A stretch of DNA of 64,000 bases from JBBPZA01 sp963728925. Its GTDB lineage: Bacteria > Actinomycetota > Thermoleophilia > Solirubrobacterales > Solirubrobacteraceae. The position numbers and the translations under genes are program-made. The number at the start of each line of letters is the position of its first letter. The stretch's first letter is position 1. Where the stretch lies: contig CAVSMB010000002.1 of the NCBI GenBank assembly GCA_963728925.1, forward strand, positions 62,001-126,000, written 5' to 3'. Below the pieces are notes generated by a model. It had not been told where the DNA came from. It did not search any database and saw nothing but the letters and a program-made list of their open reading frames with translations. Below are positions 63,734-64,000 of this stretch, piece by piece.

Positions 63734-64000
63734 GTGACCGTCTCGCTGCGCGACACCCGCTCCGCCGAGCTCTACCGCCGCGCGGTGCGGGTGCTCCCCG
63801 GCGGCGTGAACTCGCCCGTGCGGGCGATGCGGTCGATCGGGCGCGACCACCCGGTCTTCGCCGATCACGCGGAGGGAGGCGAGCTCGTCGACGCCGACGG
63901 CAACCGCTACGTCGACTGGGTCTGCTCGTGGGGGCCGCTCATCCACGGCCACGCCGCCCCCGAGGTCATCGCCGCGGTCACCGAGGCGGCGGCGAAGGGA
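63734..64000 (+). CDS. hemL: Glutamate-1-semialdehyde 2,1-aminomutase (3' end outside window)
   Basis: The first 89 codons are visible, from GTG 63734: SAELYRRAVRVLPGGVNSPV, then GRDHPVFADHAEGGELVDAD and GNRYVDWVCSWGPLIHGHA. This is the N-terminus of HemL, which makes aminolevulinate from glutamate-1-semialdehyde. The PLP lysine lies beyond the window. It is 22 bases after the AhbA/B-like gene, in the same heme cluster. Confidence 0.93.
   Translation, partial: MTVSLRDTRSAELYRRAVRVLPGGVNSPVRAMRSIGRDHPVFADHAEGGELVDADGNRYVDWVCSWGPLIHGHAAPEVIAAVTEAAAKG

Overview
The window is high-GC DNA (roughly 70% by eye) with dense genes, many GTG/TTG starts and four-base stop/start overlaps. It carries the actinobacterial cell-growth kinase cluster next to the chromosome replication-origin region. 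Gene content (DUF4446, GtrA, DUF4126, FhaA/FhaB, PASTA kinase, a CUAEP-tail radical SAM protein) and a tRNA without encoded CCA suggest a Thermoleophilia/Solirubrobacterales-type actinobacterium. That placement is inference from family knowledge, not from a search.

Layout. 1-8.4 kb: a sugar pathway pair (DUF354 protein and a DegT aminotransferase), DedA, UppP, purM, a DsbA-like protein, a membrane Ser/Thr kinase and a D-Ala-D-Ala ligase. 8.4-17.6 kb (minus strand): one tightly overlapping operon, kinase > fhaA > fhaB > pstP > small membrane protein > rodA/ftsW > pbpA > pknB > ddl, coupling phospho-signalling to peptidoglycan synthesis. 17.8-21.3 kb: a membrane-anchored CARDB-like protein, DUF4446, pheA, an HNH endonuclease. 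21.3-22.2 kb: a gene-poor stretch with a small ORF behind an unusually long Shine-Dalgarno. 22.2-36.8 kb: the origin block, minus gyrA-gyrB-DUF721-recF-dnaN-dnaA and plus rpmH-rnpA-yidD-yidC-jag-rsmG-parA-parB, with parS-like half-sites before rsmG. 36.9-49 kb: an accessory region. It holds an RTX-like secreted protein, tRNA-Ile with a decayed integrase, a truncated methyltransferase, an NfuA-like protein, an ATP-grasp enzyme, a radical SAM selenoprotein, a broken MFS gene, a secreted beta-helix protein, a degenerate tRNA-Thr and IS110-like remnants. 49-52.3 kb: secreted and lipoprotein genes and a bifunctional-nuclease-family gene. 52.3-54.1 kb: an insertion sequence nested in a MITE-like repeat. 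54.1-64 kb: a second D-Ala-D-Ala ligase, a PLP aminotransferase, membrane and glycosylation genes, and hemB, a fused AhbA/AhbB-like gene and hemL.

Four observations stand out. (1) The radical SAM gene at 42807 reads through an in-frame TGA to give the tail Cys-Sec-Ala-Glu-Pro, followed by a SECIS-like hairpin at the right distance; ordinary gene calling would cut it at the TGA. (2) Three dispersed hairpins (19.0, 21.3 and 35.8 kb) share a conserved head on stems that differ in sequence but stay complementary. (3) A 194-bp terminal-inverted-repeat element occurs twice, once interrupted by an IS with a 6-bp target duplication. (4) Many genes have a TANNNT hexamer 6-9 bases before the start codon, the signature of leaderless transcripts.
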